A model generated the notes under the pieces. The model was not told where the DNA came from. It searched no databases and saw only the letters and a list, made by a program, of their open reading frames with translations. From a virus, in the IMG/VR virus record IMGVR_UViG_3300025127_000031, positions 1-60,802 of that record: 60,802 nt of DNA. One strand, written 5' to 3'. Numbering within the stretch: the stretch's first letter is position 1; every line of letters starts with the position of its first letter. Of the stretch, positions 24,737 through 33,690 are shown one piece after another. The position numbers and the translations under genes are program-made.

Positions 24737-25027
24737 TCAAAAAGATGCTTCTAAATCATCATCATCGTCATCTTCCATTGCCATCATGGTCATGGCTAGC
24801 TGTGTTAATTCAATATCACTAGGAATGTCAAATTCAAGTTCAATATTTTCATCCTGCATCATGTCTTTAATTGCTTGCATTTCTAGCAGCCTTTGATGAT
24901 ACAGATTCAAAAGAGCTGCATAAAGCTGATCCCAGGTTAATTCTTTAGCTTCAAGTTCAGCTCTACGCATGGCGAGTTGCAAATGAAGTGGTAATTCAAA
25001 CTCTTTTACAGATGCTGATTCACCCAT
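24737..25027 (-). CDS. NblA-like phycobilisome degradation adaptor
   Basis: A 96-residue protein. Residues 10-59 align without gaps with cyanobacterial NblA: FELPLHLQLAMRR fits FSLSVEQQFDLQK, ELTWDQLYAALLNLYHQ fits ISREDLEDLFIEVVRQ, and the Lys of AIKDMM fits that of IFKGMI, a position known to matter for phycobiliprotein binding. NblA delivers phycobilisomes to Clp protease, freeing amino acids; phages of Microcystis and other cyanobacteria carry it. Here an extra acidic tail (EDDDDDDLEASF) follows. Remote similarity only; a generic helical protein cannot be excluded. Confidence 0.55.
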   Translation of the reverse strand: MGESASVKEFELPLHLQLAMRRAELEAKELTWDQLYAALLNLYHQRLLEMQAIKDMMQDENIELEFDIPSDIELTQLAMTMMAMEDDDDDDLEASF

Positions 25028-25065
25028 GCGTTTAGTCCTTACTTTATATATTCTAATAGATAAGC

Positions 25066-25731
25066 CTACCTTTGTATCTCAAAAATACTCCGCAATTCTT
25101 CTTCGGAAAGCACTATATCCGAGATACTTCCTAAACTAAAATTGTTAGCAAACACAGACAATACATAAGGATTAATGTGTTGTTCTAATTCGCGTATTGC
25201 TCTTACTTGATGAGGAGCGGCTGCATAATTTCTAAACGCTTTCAATAAAATTTGGTCTGATGTCCATGGGTTGTCGTCATTTTCTTTTAAAAATAATTTA
25301 ACTTCTTGTCGTCGTCTGTCAATAAGTCCACCAATAACCTGGTGCTCACTGTCAAAAATCCACTTTGAAAATTCATCTGCTGCCAGGGAGTATTCTTTAT
25401 GTTCACATAAATCAATTATTTCACTATACAAAAAAGCATCCCAACCAATCGAATGAATGAAAGAAATTAAGCCTTCTTTCATTGAAAGGTTTAAATCTAA
25501 TTTTAATTTGTCAAGCTGTTCTGCAATAATTTTAATTTCGTGTTGCAGATATTCTTGGGCTTTTTCTTTTGTACAACAATGCCCTTGTTTTACTTTTGAA
25601 CCGTCAGGATAAAACTGTGTTCCATAGCCTAAGGTATACGGATCTTTTCCTGTGTTTGGATCACAATATGCTTTTTCGTTAAAACCCTCAAATGTTTTAA
25701 CAATTAACGCTGCATTTTTGTAAGAACACAT
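25066..25731 (-). CDS. Lysozyme, GH24 (T4-type)
   Basis: A 221-residue muramidase. IVKTFEGFNEKAYCDPNTGK supplies the catalytic Glu (E15) and, eight residues on, an Asp (D24), followed by YTLGYGT; GLIDRRRQEVKLFL is the conserved C-terminal helix of the family. The chain is longer than T4 lysozyme by about 55 residues, mostly after that helix. No membrane segment or signal peptide is seen. With the GH19 endolysin and the lytic transglycosylase, this is a third wall-cutting enzyme; it may be virion-borne or a second endolysin. Confidence 0.88.
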   Translation of the reverse strand: MCSYKNAALIVKTFEGFNEKAYCDPNTGKDPYTLGYGTQFYPDGSKVKQGHCCTKEKAQEYLQHEIKIIAEQLDKLKLDLNLSMKEGLISFIHSIGWDAFLYSEIIDLCEHKEYSLAADEFSKWIFDSEHQVIGGLIDRRRQEVKLFLKENDDNPWTSDQILLKAFRNYAAAPHQVRAIRELEQHINPYVLSVFANNFSLGSISDIVLSEEELRSIFEIQR

Positions 25732-25760
25732 AAAAGATCCGCATATCTTAATACTATATA

Positions 25761-25874
25761 TTATTTACCTTGTCCACGGAGTTTTTTTCTTCCGTGATTT
25801 GGGCGTGAATGTTTTCCTTGGCCTTGGTTTGTTTTTTTGGGCTTACCAACAACGTAACTGCCGCCTTTGTTCAT
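25761..25874 (-). CDS. 37-residue basic peptide
   Basis: A 37-residue Gly/Lys/Arg-rich protein with GSYVVGKPKKTNQGQGKHSR at the N-terminal side and GRKKLRGQGK at the end. I know very similar small proteins from cyanophage genomes, always without function. The overlap of ATGA type with the gene at 25871 supports translation. The charge suggests nucleic-acid contact. Confidence 0.65.
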   Translation of the reverse strand: MNKGGSYVVGKPKKTNQGQGKHSRPNHGRKKLRGQGK

Positions 25875-26056
25875 AGCTCTAAATCTAAAGAAGCTTCACA
25901 CATAATACTAAACAAAAATAGTTTCATGTGGTGTAACTTTTCTTGTTCTTCTGCTGGTCTTGCTGGAGATCCTGGCCAATATTGAATGGCATCACAAACG
26001 GCTGTGTATAATGTACGACAATCTTCTACGCTAATGCTTATTTCTACATTTACCAT
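25871..26056 (-). CDS. Small conserved phage protein
   Basis: A 61-residue protein. ISISVEDCRTLYTAVCDAI followed by a Pro/Trp turn and EEQEKLHHMKLFLFSIM gives two helices joined by a loop, a layout found in small proteins of several cyanophages. Stop overlaps the next gene by ATGA; start overlaps the previous gene by seven bases. No function known. Confidence 0.6.
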   Translation of the reverse strand: MVNVEISISVEDCRTLYTAVCDAIQYWPGSPARPAEEQEKLHHMKLFLFSIMCEASLDLEL

Positions 26057-26349
26057 TTGACTTTATGGCTCCAATAGCGTGCGCTCATTTTACTTGGCTT
26101 GCTATCCTGGGCATTATGTCTTGCATAATATGACTTCTTACGTGCTTTGTCTTTGGCTGTCTTCGGATTTTTGCCAGCACCCTTTACACCTTGTTGGCCA
26201 AAACGAATTATTTTTTCTTTCCCGTTATCGCAAGCTTTTACAACGTGTGATTTGGTTTTATGATTAGGAGTGCGCTTAGGCTTATTACAAGCCATTTTGT
26301 CTTTATTTAACTTAGCTGCTTTTGCAGCTTTTTTATGTTTTTCAGACAT
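26050..26349 (-). CDS. Small Lys-rich protein
   Basis: A 99-residue, strongly basic protein: AKAAKLNKDKMACNKPKRTP, VVKACDNGKEKIIRFGQQG, KSYYARHNAQD and MSARYWSHKVKW. This ordered series of motifs recurs in marine phage genomes in proteins of unknown function; the C-terminal 'MSA.YW..KVKW' is characteristic. The strong positive charge and two Cys suggest nucleic-acid or capsid binding. Directly follows the 1202-residue gene, sharing a base with its stop. Confidence 0.7.
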   Translation of the reverse strand: MSEKHKKAAKAAKLNKDKMACNKPKRTPNHKTKSHVVKACDNGKEKIIRFGQQGVKGAGKNPKTAKDKARKKSYYARHNAQDSKPSKMSARYWSHKVKW

Positions 26350-29300
26350 TATTTAAAAAATACACTATAATCCATATCACCAATATACTCGCCATCATCT
26401 TCAGAACCATCGTCTCCAAATAGATCAAAGTAATTTCCAAAATCTTCTTGTTCTTCTTGTTCATCTCTTTCAATAGCTGTGTCAAAAACGTTGCTTCCTG
26501 TATCACCAAACAATGCACTTATATCTGCTAAGGCTTCAAAAGGATCTGTTGAAATTTCTTTTAGTTCAAGATCACCAGAAAGAGCTTGAGTTAAAAATCC
26601 TAAATCAGCTCGGTCTATGTCATCTGGCATAAAGTCATTGTAAAAATCATCGGCAGTACCTCCATAACCATATTGTTTAAATGTTTGAAATAAAATATCT
26701 TCATCAGGATCTTCTAAATCTTGCTTATCTTCTTCTCGTTGAATATAACTAACACCTAATTCCTCTTGTGTAGGTGTACGTCCTTTTTCATTTAAATATT
26801 TAATACCTTCTCTGTATGCTTTTGCGTCACTTGATTGCAATGTTTCAATAATTAATTCTCTAACAGCTTCAATTTCTGTTGAGTAATCATCAATATCATA
26901 AAGTTCTAGTAATTCTTTCCAGGCTGGATCGTTTTCATCAGGATTAATTCCTTCTAATAAAGCATCTGCAAGCTCTTCTGGTGTTGTAAATTCTGAAAAT
27001 ACATTACCATCTAATGCAATTTTTTCTTGTTCTAATAAAGGTAACAACTCTTCATTTGCTTGATCTTCAATATCTTTATATGTAATTGCATCACGAGCAG
27101 GATCAAAACCATAGTTTTGTCCAACTACTTCATAATGTAATCTTGCAAATTGATCAGGATTTTTTAGATCAATACCATAGTAATAAGCGTAATCATTCCA
27201 GGTAATCCCTTGTGGATAAGCATTTGATATGGTGCCTTCAATTACAGCATTACCATTAGTTTTTGCTTCATTCCAATCGGCTGCAACTTTTTCTGCTTGT
27301 AAAACATAATCTTTATATTTTGCATCATCTTCTGCCCAACCACTATTGTCTCCTGCTAAAGGATTCATATAAAAAGTTGTTTCAAAAACTTTATCTTCTG
27401 CTTTATAAATGCTATCTAATCTGTTTCTAGCATACGTTGCAGCTACATCTGTAATAGCTGTTAAGCCTGTTTCAGTTTGTAAAATATTTTGTTCATCTGG
27501 ATCAAGCGAATCCATATATGAAATGAATTCATCCATAGATTTTGATTGATCAAATCTAGGTTTTAAATAATCTTCAATAAAAGAATTTTTAAAATCTTCT
27601 TCTAACAAATAAAGACGATTATATTTATTTTCTACTTCACCTGTTGGATTTCCATCTTCATCTAATATTGGTATAGTTTCAGAAAAAGCTGCCATAGCTT
27701 CTTCTTTTGTCGTATTTTCTTCTAAGTTATAACGATCCATTAAAGCCTTCCAGGCTTCTGGATCATCGTTAGGATCTAATCCTTCTATTGTTGCCTGTGC
27801 TTCACTTTCAATCGTGGCAAGATTTTTATAACGTTCTGTAAATTCTTCTTCAAACCATTTTTCCCAATTAAAAAGTACACTGTTATTAGATATTCCTGTA
27901 ACGCCTGATAATTGACTTTCTAAATTTTGTTGTACTTCTTGTGTGTCATATCCAAGAATAGATAAATACCCACCTATTCCTGAATCTCCTAAAATAGAAT
28001 TTGCAATACTTTCATTTGCACTAAAAATTTCATCATATCCAGGTATGCCTCGAAGCATACTAAGTTCACTTTCTTCTTTTTTGACTTCTTTTAATTTGTC
28101 ATAAGAAGTTTTAAAAGCATCTAAAGCAAGCTGTTGAAATTGATCTTGTAATTCTAAATCTTTTGTTCCATATACATTAAAGACACTTGAACCAACAGCA
28201 CTAGTTCGAGCGTTGTTTAAAAAATCTGTATTTAAAACAGGTGTTTGTGAAGCAATCTGAGGTTGATCTGTTCTTTTTAGTTCTTGCTCATAAATAATAT
28301 CTCCTGCTTCATTTCGCAAAGGCTCTCCGTCTCTATCAAGACGTGGAATAGGATTGCCAGCCTCGTCTAAGGAGTTGATATAAATAAGATCTCCATTAGC
28401 ATCTCTTTCAGGTTCATAAACAATATTGCCAGCTTCATCTGTTTTATATTCAATTTCATATAGAAGTTTAGGTATGGGTATTGGGTCTCCTTCATCATCT
28501 AAAATTTGATTTCCTTCTTCATCTGTTGCATATAATGTATTTCCTTCTTCGTCTGTTTCGTAAACAGGATTACCTTCTTCATCTGTTTCATATTGAAAAA
28601 TCTCAACCTGTCTCGGCCTAGGAGTTTGTGCTCCTGTTTCAGGGTCTACGTCATAAATAATATTTCCTGCTTCATCTCTTTCAAAGAAATCAGATGTGCC
28701 TCCAGAGGGATCAATACCGAATTTTAAACTGTCTTTAAATTCTTCGTATGTTTGAGTAGCTGGATCATACGCTGCACCACTAAGGCCTAATCCATAAGAA
28801 CGTAGAATTTCTTTTTCTGCATCAGTAACTGTTTCTGTATATGCCTTGGCTGCAGCAGTTTCTTGTTCTTCAGTTACACGATGTTCAAGCGGATTAAAAT
28901 CAGCTGATTTAGATGCTTCTGTAAAATACTTTGAAAGATAGCCAACAGGAATTTTATTTCCATTTACATCTATTGCTCCATCTAATCCATATTTATATGT
29001 ATAATCTAAATCTTCAACTGTTCTTCCATCACTTGCTGAAAAAGTTGCATTCTTTAAATATTCATTGGCAGCATCCTGTCCATATGATGTTCTAATATAA
29101 TAATCAGCATCAAAATAACTATATTCAGGATCCATTAAAGGTGCTTTAGCACCGTCTTCTTTAGTGTTCCAGCGTTCTTCATTTGGTATACTATTTGCTA
29201 CATAAGCAGCATCAATAAGACCTGTAGGATTTCCTTTTGCATCTTTTGTGCCTACAAAATTATTTAATACAAACTGAAGATCATTAGCATTAGGATCGTT

Positions 29301-29957
29301 TTCATTGCGAAATCTAAGTTTAAGCTCATCGATTAATGTTTTATAGTCTCCAGCAGAATTATTATTTATTGCATTGGCAAGATCTTGGAAATTATTTTTA
29401 TAGTCTCCACCAATGTATTGTGTGTTAACACTTAATTTTCCATTATCATCAAGACTAAAAATAGCAGTAGTGGGTAATATTCTTCCTTCATTTTTTCCTT
29501 TTTGATCCCAGTGTTGCTGTCCAAATAATGTTTTACCTGCGTCATCTTTTGAGTAATAATTAGTTTTATTACCGTCATTCCATACAAAAGCGTTACTTGG
29601 CTCTATATGATTGTAAGCTGCTCCGCCTGCAAATCCTATCTCTCCAAGCCAACCGCTACCTGAATAATAATCTTGGGCAAACCGTTCAAAAGCAGCATTT
29701 GTTGCTGCTTGAGGATTACTTGCATATAAAGTTTTATTTGGATCTACAAGTCTTAAATAGCGATTGAATACAGTGCCTTCATATGTAAGATTCGTAATGC
29801 CAGGAGCACTAATAGTTACAGTTGTTGGCGTGTTTACATTTTCATACCAAAAATCAATCACACCATATTCTTGACCATAATTTAGCCAAGATGCGGTGCC
29901 TTGTGTAATAGAATTTAAATCATTTTCACGATTTACATAATCTTTATATAGACTCAT
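26349..29957 (-). CDS. Very large acidic protein with DEEGN repeats, probable virion protein
   Basis: A 1202-residue protein with no recognised domain. Residues 1-160 are Tyr/Asn-rich beta-like text. Residues about 422-562 hold some ten repeats of the type (Y)(E/K)TD(E)(E/A)GN(x)(V/I)Y, for example YETDEEGNPVYETDEEGN. Later parts are helical and very acidic (DEQEEQEDFGNYFDLFGDD near the end). Size and place beside structural genes suggest a tail or ejection protein. The repeats resemble the short 'DxxGN' beta units of RHS or fibre proteins and could bind metal ions. Confidence 0.6.
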   Translation of the reverse strand: MSLYKDYVNRENDLNSITQGTASWLNYGQEYGVIDFWYENVNTPTTVTISAPGITNLTYEGTVFNRYLRLVDPNKTLYASNPQAATNAAFERFAQDYYSGSGWLGEIGFAGGAAYNHIEPSNAFVWNDGNKTNYYSKDDAGKTLFGQQHWDQKGKNEGRILPTTAIFSLDDNGKLSVNTQYIGGDYKNNFQDLANAINNNSAGDYKTLIDELKLRFRNENDPNANDLQFVLNNFVGTKDAKGNPTGLIDAAYVANSIPNEERWNTKEDGAKAPLMDPEYSYFDADYYIRTSYGQDAANEYLKNATFSASDGRTVEDLDYTYKYGLDGAIDVNGNKIPVGYLSKYFTEASKSADFNPLEHRVTEEQETAAAKAYTETVTDAEKEILRSYGLGLSGAAYDPATQTYEEFKDSLKFGIDPSGGTSDFFERDEAGNIIYDVDPETGAQTPRPRQVEIFQYETDEEGNPVYETDEEGNTLYATDEEGNQILDDEGDPIPIPKLLYEIEYKTDEAGNIVYEPERDANGDLIYINSLDEAGNPIPRLDRDGEPLRNEAGDIIYEQELKRTDQPQIASQTPVLNTDFLNNARTSAVGSSVFNVYGTKDLELQDQFQQLALDAFKTSYDKLKEVKKEESELSMLRGIPGYDEIFSANESIANSILGDSGIGGYLSILGYDTQEVQQNLESQLSGVTGISNNSVLFNWEKWFEEEFTERYKNLATIESEAQATIEGLDPNDDPEAWKALMDRYNLEENTTKEEAMAAFSETIPILDEDGNPTGEVENKYNRLYLLEEDFKNSFIEDYLKPRFDQSKSMDEFISYMDSLDPDEQNILQTETGLTAITDVAATYARNRLDSIYKAEDKVFETTFYMNPLAGDNSGWAEDDAKYKDYVLQAEKVAADWNEAKTNGNAVIEGTISNAYPQGITWNDYAYYYGIDLKNPDQFARLHYEVVGQNYGFDPARDAITYKDIEDQANEELLPLLEQEKIALDGNVFSEFTTPEELADALLEGINPDENDPAWKELLELYDIDDYSTEIEAVRELIIETLQSSDAKAYREGIKYLNEKGRTPTQEELGVSYIQREEDKQDLEDPDEDILFQTFKQYGYGGTADDFYNDFMPDDIDRADLGFLTQALSGDLELKEISTDPFEALADISALFGDTGSNVFDTAIERDEQEEQEDFGNYFDLFGDDGSEDDGEYIGDMDYSVFFK

Positions 29958-30319
29958 TACGCTACAGCGTTTTCGCTATCTAAATTTCCATTTATAAAGT
30001 CTAACGTATTTGCTTGAACCCAGCTTTTAATTGCATCGTATTTTTCTTCAATAAAGAAATCTTGTTTTTGATACCAAGCTTTCATTTCTTCTGATCCTTT
30101 ATTAGCATTACATCGTCTGCATGCAGGAACTAAATTATGACGGCCACTACAGCCTGATTTATATTTTGGAATAATGTGATCCAAAGAGGTAGCATCTGCT
30201 CCGCAATAAGCACATTTATGGTTCCACTCTTTATATATCTCTTCTCTAAATCGTTTCTTGGCTAATCGAGGCGACAGTTCAACAAGGAGGGCGAGGGGTT
30301 CGTGCTCCGTTTTGAACAT
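29957..30319 (-). CDS. HNH endonuclease
   Basis: A 120-residue protein with a canonical HNH domain: CAYCG (36-40), LDHIIPKYKSG (46-56, D47-H48), HNLVPACRRCNANKG (61-75). Two CxxC pairs bind zinc, and the His and Asn residues form the metal-dependent nicking site. The small size fits a free-standing HNH nuclease; such genes often lie next to terminase or are mobile. One base overlap with the next gene. The first gene reading left from the intergenic region at 30320. Confidence 0.85.
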   Translation of the reverse strand: MFKTEHEPLALLVELSPRLAKKRFREEIYKEWNHKCAYCGADATSLDHIIPKYKSGCSGRHNLVPACRRCNANKGSEEMKAWYQKQDFFIEEKYDAIKSWVQANTLDFINGNLDSENAVA

Positions 30320-30448
30320 GTTTTTCTAGCCGTTATCTCATTTTAAGTGAAGTAAACTTCATAAAAAGTAATCGGGTTTAAATTAAAATAAACAGGGTTG
30401 ACGTTTTATTAATTGAATTTACCTTAAGTATGTAGTTTCTACACGATC
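30320..30448. promoter_or_regulatory. Divergent control region with palindrome
   Basis: The 129 bases between divergent starts contain the palindrome TGAAGTAAACTTCA (30348-30361), a candidate operator, and TTGACG at 30398-30403 that could be a -35 box for the rightward gene, though no good -10 element is at the usual distance. The region is AT-rich and otherwise featureless. Confidence 0.45.
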
Positions 30449-30709
30449 ATGTCAAAGAAAATCTGGTTTCCTGTGAAGGAAGCCTTGGAAGAATTGCAAA
30501 TTGAGCGCAAGCAGCTTTTCCGTATGAGAGATGACGGGACGTGTAAGCTTGGAACGCATTATGCCGCATTCCCTGAGACTAGGTCAAGGGACAATTATCG
30601 TTGGAATGTTCCCAAGGTTAAAAAAATTCTGAAAGAACAAGAGGCTAAGCAGAACACAGAAGTAATCTCTGTTTCTTTTGACAACCGGTTGTCTTCTGAA
30701 GCCGCCTAG
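30449..30709 (+). CDS. Excisionase-like helix-turn-helix protein
   Basis: An 86-residue protein. KIWFPVKEALEELQIERKQL followed by FRMRDDGTCKLGTHYAAFPE and YRWNVPKVKKILKEQE follows the layout of small excisionase-type regulators seen in cyanobacterial and phage islands: a helix-turn-helix, the 'LRDDGxLKxGTHY' turn and a closing helix. It lies beside an integrase-like gene, the normal place for such a protein. Its last 65 bases overlap that gene on the opposite strand. Probable DNA-binding regulator or directionality factor. Confidence 0.65.
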   Translation: MSKKIWFPVKEALEELQIERKQLFRMRDDGTCKLGTHYAAFPETRSRDNYRWNVPKVKKILKEQEAKQNTEVISVSFDNRLSSEAA

Positions 30710-31085
30710 CAGGGGTGTAATAAATTTTACGAACTTTATGAGCCAGGAGGACATCATCTATCTGTGATACAAGACCTGTGTCTTGAGCTTGAGAAAGTGC
30801 TTCAGAGAGTGCGTTCCAGCAGCTCTTCATTCTGGGGGGCTGCTTTTCTTTGAGTTGAAACAAGAAAACCCACTGAGGATGAAGTGGGCGAAGCGGTCTT
30901 TTTTTATGTTTAAGACTAATACTGTTGTCTTCGTTCCAAATAAAATGTTTTAACTCTTCTGGATGTTTACCATAAACGGCAACCATACCATAAAGCCAGG
31001 CAATTTTTTCTAAATTTGGTTTAGCTGCTAGAGAAAAGAACTCGTCTAGAATTTCTTGATCGCGAGGCACGCTACGAATAGTCAT
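30645..31085 (-). pseudogene. Tyrosine-recombinase-like fragment, probably inactive
   Basis: A 146-residue frame. IAWLYGMVAVYGKHPEELKH followed by a basic strand and RPLRPLHPQWVFLFQL resembles the catalytic domain of cyanobacterial tyrosine integrases, whose sequence usually reads 'YGLRPHE'. Here the first catalytic Arg is Lys. A short LAHKVRKIYYTPARR may be the remnant of the H-x-x-R helix, and no 'GH' plus Tyr end follows; the last 21 residues run antisense through the neighbouring gene. I read it as a decayed integrase. It could also be a small repurposed protein, since the frame remains open. Confidence 0.5.
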
Positions 31086-31205
31086 GGCTTATGTCGCTAG
31101 TGAGCTTACTATACCCATAAGGGTCGTTTGTCTGTGAATGAAAACTGTCATCTCAAGAAACCTTCAGGTAACTTGATGTAAGTATTCTATATTATTAAGA
31201 TTTAC

Positions 31206-32858
31206 TTATGACTGACCACCTGAGTCAGGTTTTTGGCCAGAGGCTGGAATATACGCCACACCGTTTTTGTCAAACATAATGAACTGCTGAAGCTCGATAA
31301 ATTCAGTGGGAAAGTTAAACAACTTCTGTAACATTGGTATCATTATTGGTGACTGACAATTATACGGAGGTATGTCCATATGACTGACACCATATTCAGT
31401 AAATGAATTGAATGAATCTTTTTGTTCTTTAATTGTTTTATCAATTAAATTATTTTCCCATTCAGTCATTAAACCTGCATCGATAGGAAAATCAGATGGT
31501 TCAGTAGGGAACTCATCTGCAAGATATTTCATTGCATAAATATGTTTGCAATAACGATATTGATCCAATACATAAGTCCAATCATCTGAAATTTCTGTAA
31601 TGGCTAAACCACTCTGTTTATAATCACCATATTTTGGCATCCCTTCTGCCACTTGGGTTGTTGAGGGGTTATCACCGAAACCACGTCTGTAAATTTTACC
31701 GAAATCAGCAAATTGTCCAGGGACATCTCGATACAACGTCTTTGGATCTCTAACGTCTTTAGTTTCACCACTTACACCAATACCAACCAATTGGTATCCA
31801 CTTGGTGCAACAATAGTTAAACTTCTGTTTTGTACTATCTTCTCATTGACTTCTGTCATCATGGCATTCGACAGCTGTCCTAATTCATAAATTTCTTCTG
31901 TACGTCCAGGTTTTAAAGTAGCTACGTTAGTCCTTGGGAATAAAGGTTTTCTTCTAACACCTAAATTAGATAAGTAAGCATAATCGCGACGTGTAAAATC
32001 TTGACATGAACAACAATAACGTGGGCCTGTTTGAAAGAAACGTCCTGAATGTGGAGGAATTCTTGATGGTGTAGCTAGTATTCCATCAATCGTTCCTTGT
32101 ACAGAACCTAATTTTTCTAGTTTTAAAATGCCTTGGTACTGGTCTACGTCGATTAAAACAGCTTGAACAAAACCAAAACGACGGTTTGTAGCTGGATCTC
32201 GACTATCAATTTCAATAGCTGTACCAGATACGGTTAATATTTTGTCTTCTAAAATATCCCCATTAATTGGTTTTAATGTTTTTGTTGTACCTGAAAAGGT
32301 AACAAACAATGGTGGAGGAACTGGATTAATCGTACTAAACGTACCACTCAATTGGATATACCAATAATTTTGATTGTCTTGTGGTACACCAAGGAACAAA
32401 GTGTTCTTGGAAACTTCTCCTGAAATAGCTAATAAGGTTCCAGTTCCATCATCAAGGCGATCAAATCTAAGGTTGCCTGGATGTATTTTACCTGCCCAAT
32501 GAATTCCTAGTTCTTTATTCTTAGTTGGGAAACCTCTAAATGTCCCTGAAAGCTGAGGCTCTCTTGCACCTATTTGATCAATAGCTCCTGATGTTGTAGG
32601 GATAATGTAAGCAAAATTATATTCATAGGCTGTGTTTTTTAAATTAGCGGTTCCTAATTCATAGCCACGTCGCCAACGAGACCAGGTTGACTCTCGATCA
32701 ATAGTATATAAAGAGTTTGGAATAGAGCCTCCAAAAACTCCTTCGATTGGTTCAACACGATATTTTTCAATCTTTGGCCCACTTTTGTCAAAAGATTGTT
32801 TTTTAAAATTACCAAACCCATTAGAACCGCCAAATGGATTTGATTTTTTGCTAGCCAT
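31206..32858 (-). CDS. Probable tail structural protein
   Basis: A 550-residue protein with a Gly/Phe/Asn-rich N-terminus (MASKKSNPFGGSNGFGNFKK) then beta-rich text. A central RYCCSCQDFTRRDYAYLSN segment contains three Cys; a near-C-terminal segment is helical (LDQYRYCKHIYAMKYLADEF). No enzyme motif. It follows the 264-residue beta protein by three bases and lies between the internal proteins and the fibre region, so a tail tube, nozzle or adaptor role is likely but not shown by the sequence. Confidence 0.6.
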   Translation of the reverse strand: MASKKSNPFGGSNGFGNFKKQSFDKSGPKIEKYRVEPIEGVFGGSIPNSLYTIDRESTWSRWRRGYELGTANLKNTAYEYNFAYIIPTTSGAIDQIGAREPQLSGTFRGFPTKNKELGIHWAGKIHPGNLRFDRLDDGTGTLLAISGEVSKNTLFLGVPQDNQNYWYIQLSGTFSTINPVPPPLFVTFSGTTKTLKPINGDILEDKILTVSGTAIEIDSRDPATNRRFGFVQAVLIDVDQYQGILKLEKLGSVQGTIDGILATPSRIPPHSGRFFQTGPRYCCSCQDFTRRDYAYLSNLGVRRKPLFPRTNVATLKPGRTEEIYELGQLSNAMMTEVNEKIVQNRSLTIVAPSGYQLVGIGVSGETKDVRDPKTLYRDVPGQFADFGKIYRRGFGDNPSTTQVAEGMPKYGDYKQSGLAITEISDDWTYVLDQYRYCKHIYAMKYLADEFPTEPSDFPIDAGLMTEWENNLIDKTIKEQKDSFNSFTEYGVSHMDIPPYNCQSPIMIPMLQKLFNFPTEFIELQQFIMFDKNGVAYIPASGQKPDSGGQS

Positions 32859-32861
32859 TTA

Positions 32862-33656
32862 TCAATAGAAGCCACCTTGCGCAATAATGTGAGCACCAGG
32901 AATATAACCGGAAGCTGTGTTATACACACCTCGTTGAAGAACGCCTACATAAAGTCGATCACCACGTTGTAGATAAATACCACGATTTTTTAAAGGTGTC
33001 TTAGGACCTAAACCAGTAGTATTTCCTTGTTGTGGTACAGGTGTTGCTAACTCAGGCATAACATCTGAACAGTCAACAAAACCAGAATTACTAGGTACTG
33101 TTTTGCTAAACACAGGGACATAATCACCGTCTCCTGGAATTGGAACCGTAGTGCCGCGAGTGTGGTAGACAACAAAAGTAACAGCGGGAAGATTAGTAGA
33201 ACTTAAAGAATTAAACGTAAAACCAGAAGCAGTGGGGCTTGCTACACCTGAAAAATGAATAGCAGTATTGACAACGTTTAACGCTGTATCGCCTGTATAT
33301 GTGTAATATCCTTGTCCACTTTCAGCAGGTGTCGTTAAAACACCTGTATTTTCTACGTAAACAATCTGACCTTTTGTTAAACCAATAAAAGTTCCTGAAG
33401 TATCTGCATTAATGGTGTAATCAATATGAACAGCATCTGAAGTATCATCACGAACAATAGTAATTGAATCAACAACACCACCACTATTATTATCGGAGCT
33501 TAAGGTTGCATCCATGTCAACCAATAAACCAGGACTTTGTCCACCTTGAACATTAAGGTCTGTGTTGTTGCCAACAACCTGATTAGTCAGTCGTGTGCGT
33601 GCCAGCAACGGACGATCAACAAAAACAGGTTGCTTATTAGTATTAGTTGCTGTCAT
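32862..33656 (-). CDS. Probable structural protein, beta-rich
   Basis: A 264-residue protein made mostly of short strands with many Gly, Thr, Asn and Val residues (SGTFIGLTKGQIVYVENTG, GRGTTVPIP-like turns). The end GIYLQRGDRLYVGVLQRGVY contains two related 'QRGdrLYVGV' strands. There is no membrane segment. Placed three bases before the 550-residue gene. Virion decoration, tail or baseplate-like part is plausible from the context. Confidence 0.6.
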   Translation of the reverse strand: MTATNTNKQPVFVDRPLLARTRLTNQVVGNNTDLNVQGGQSPGLLVDMDATLSSDNNSGGVVDSITIVRDDTSDAVHIDYTINADTSGTFIGLTKGQIVYVENTGVLTTPAESGQGYYTYTGDTALNVVNTAIHFSGVASPTASGFTFNSLSSTNLPAVTFVVYHTRGTTVPIPGDGDYVPVFSKTVPSNSGFVDCSDVMPELATPVPQQGNTTGLGPKTPLKNRGIYLQRGDRLYVGVLQRGVYNTASGYIPGAHIIAQGGFY

Positions 33657-33690
33657 TTAATTGCTGTTCTTATCTATCTATTTTATCGTA

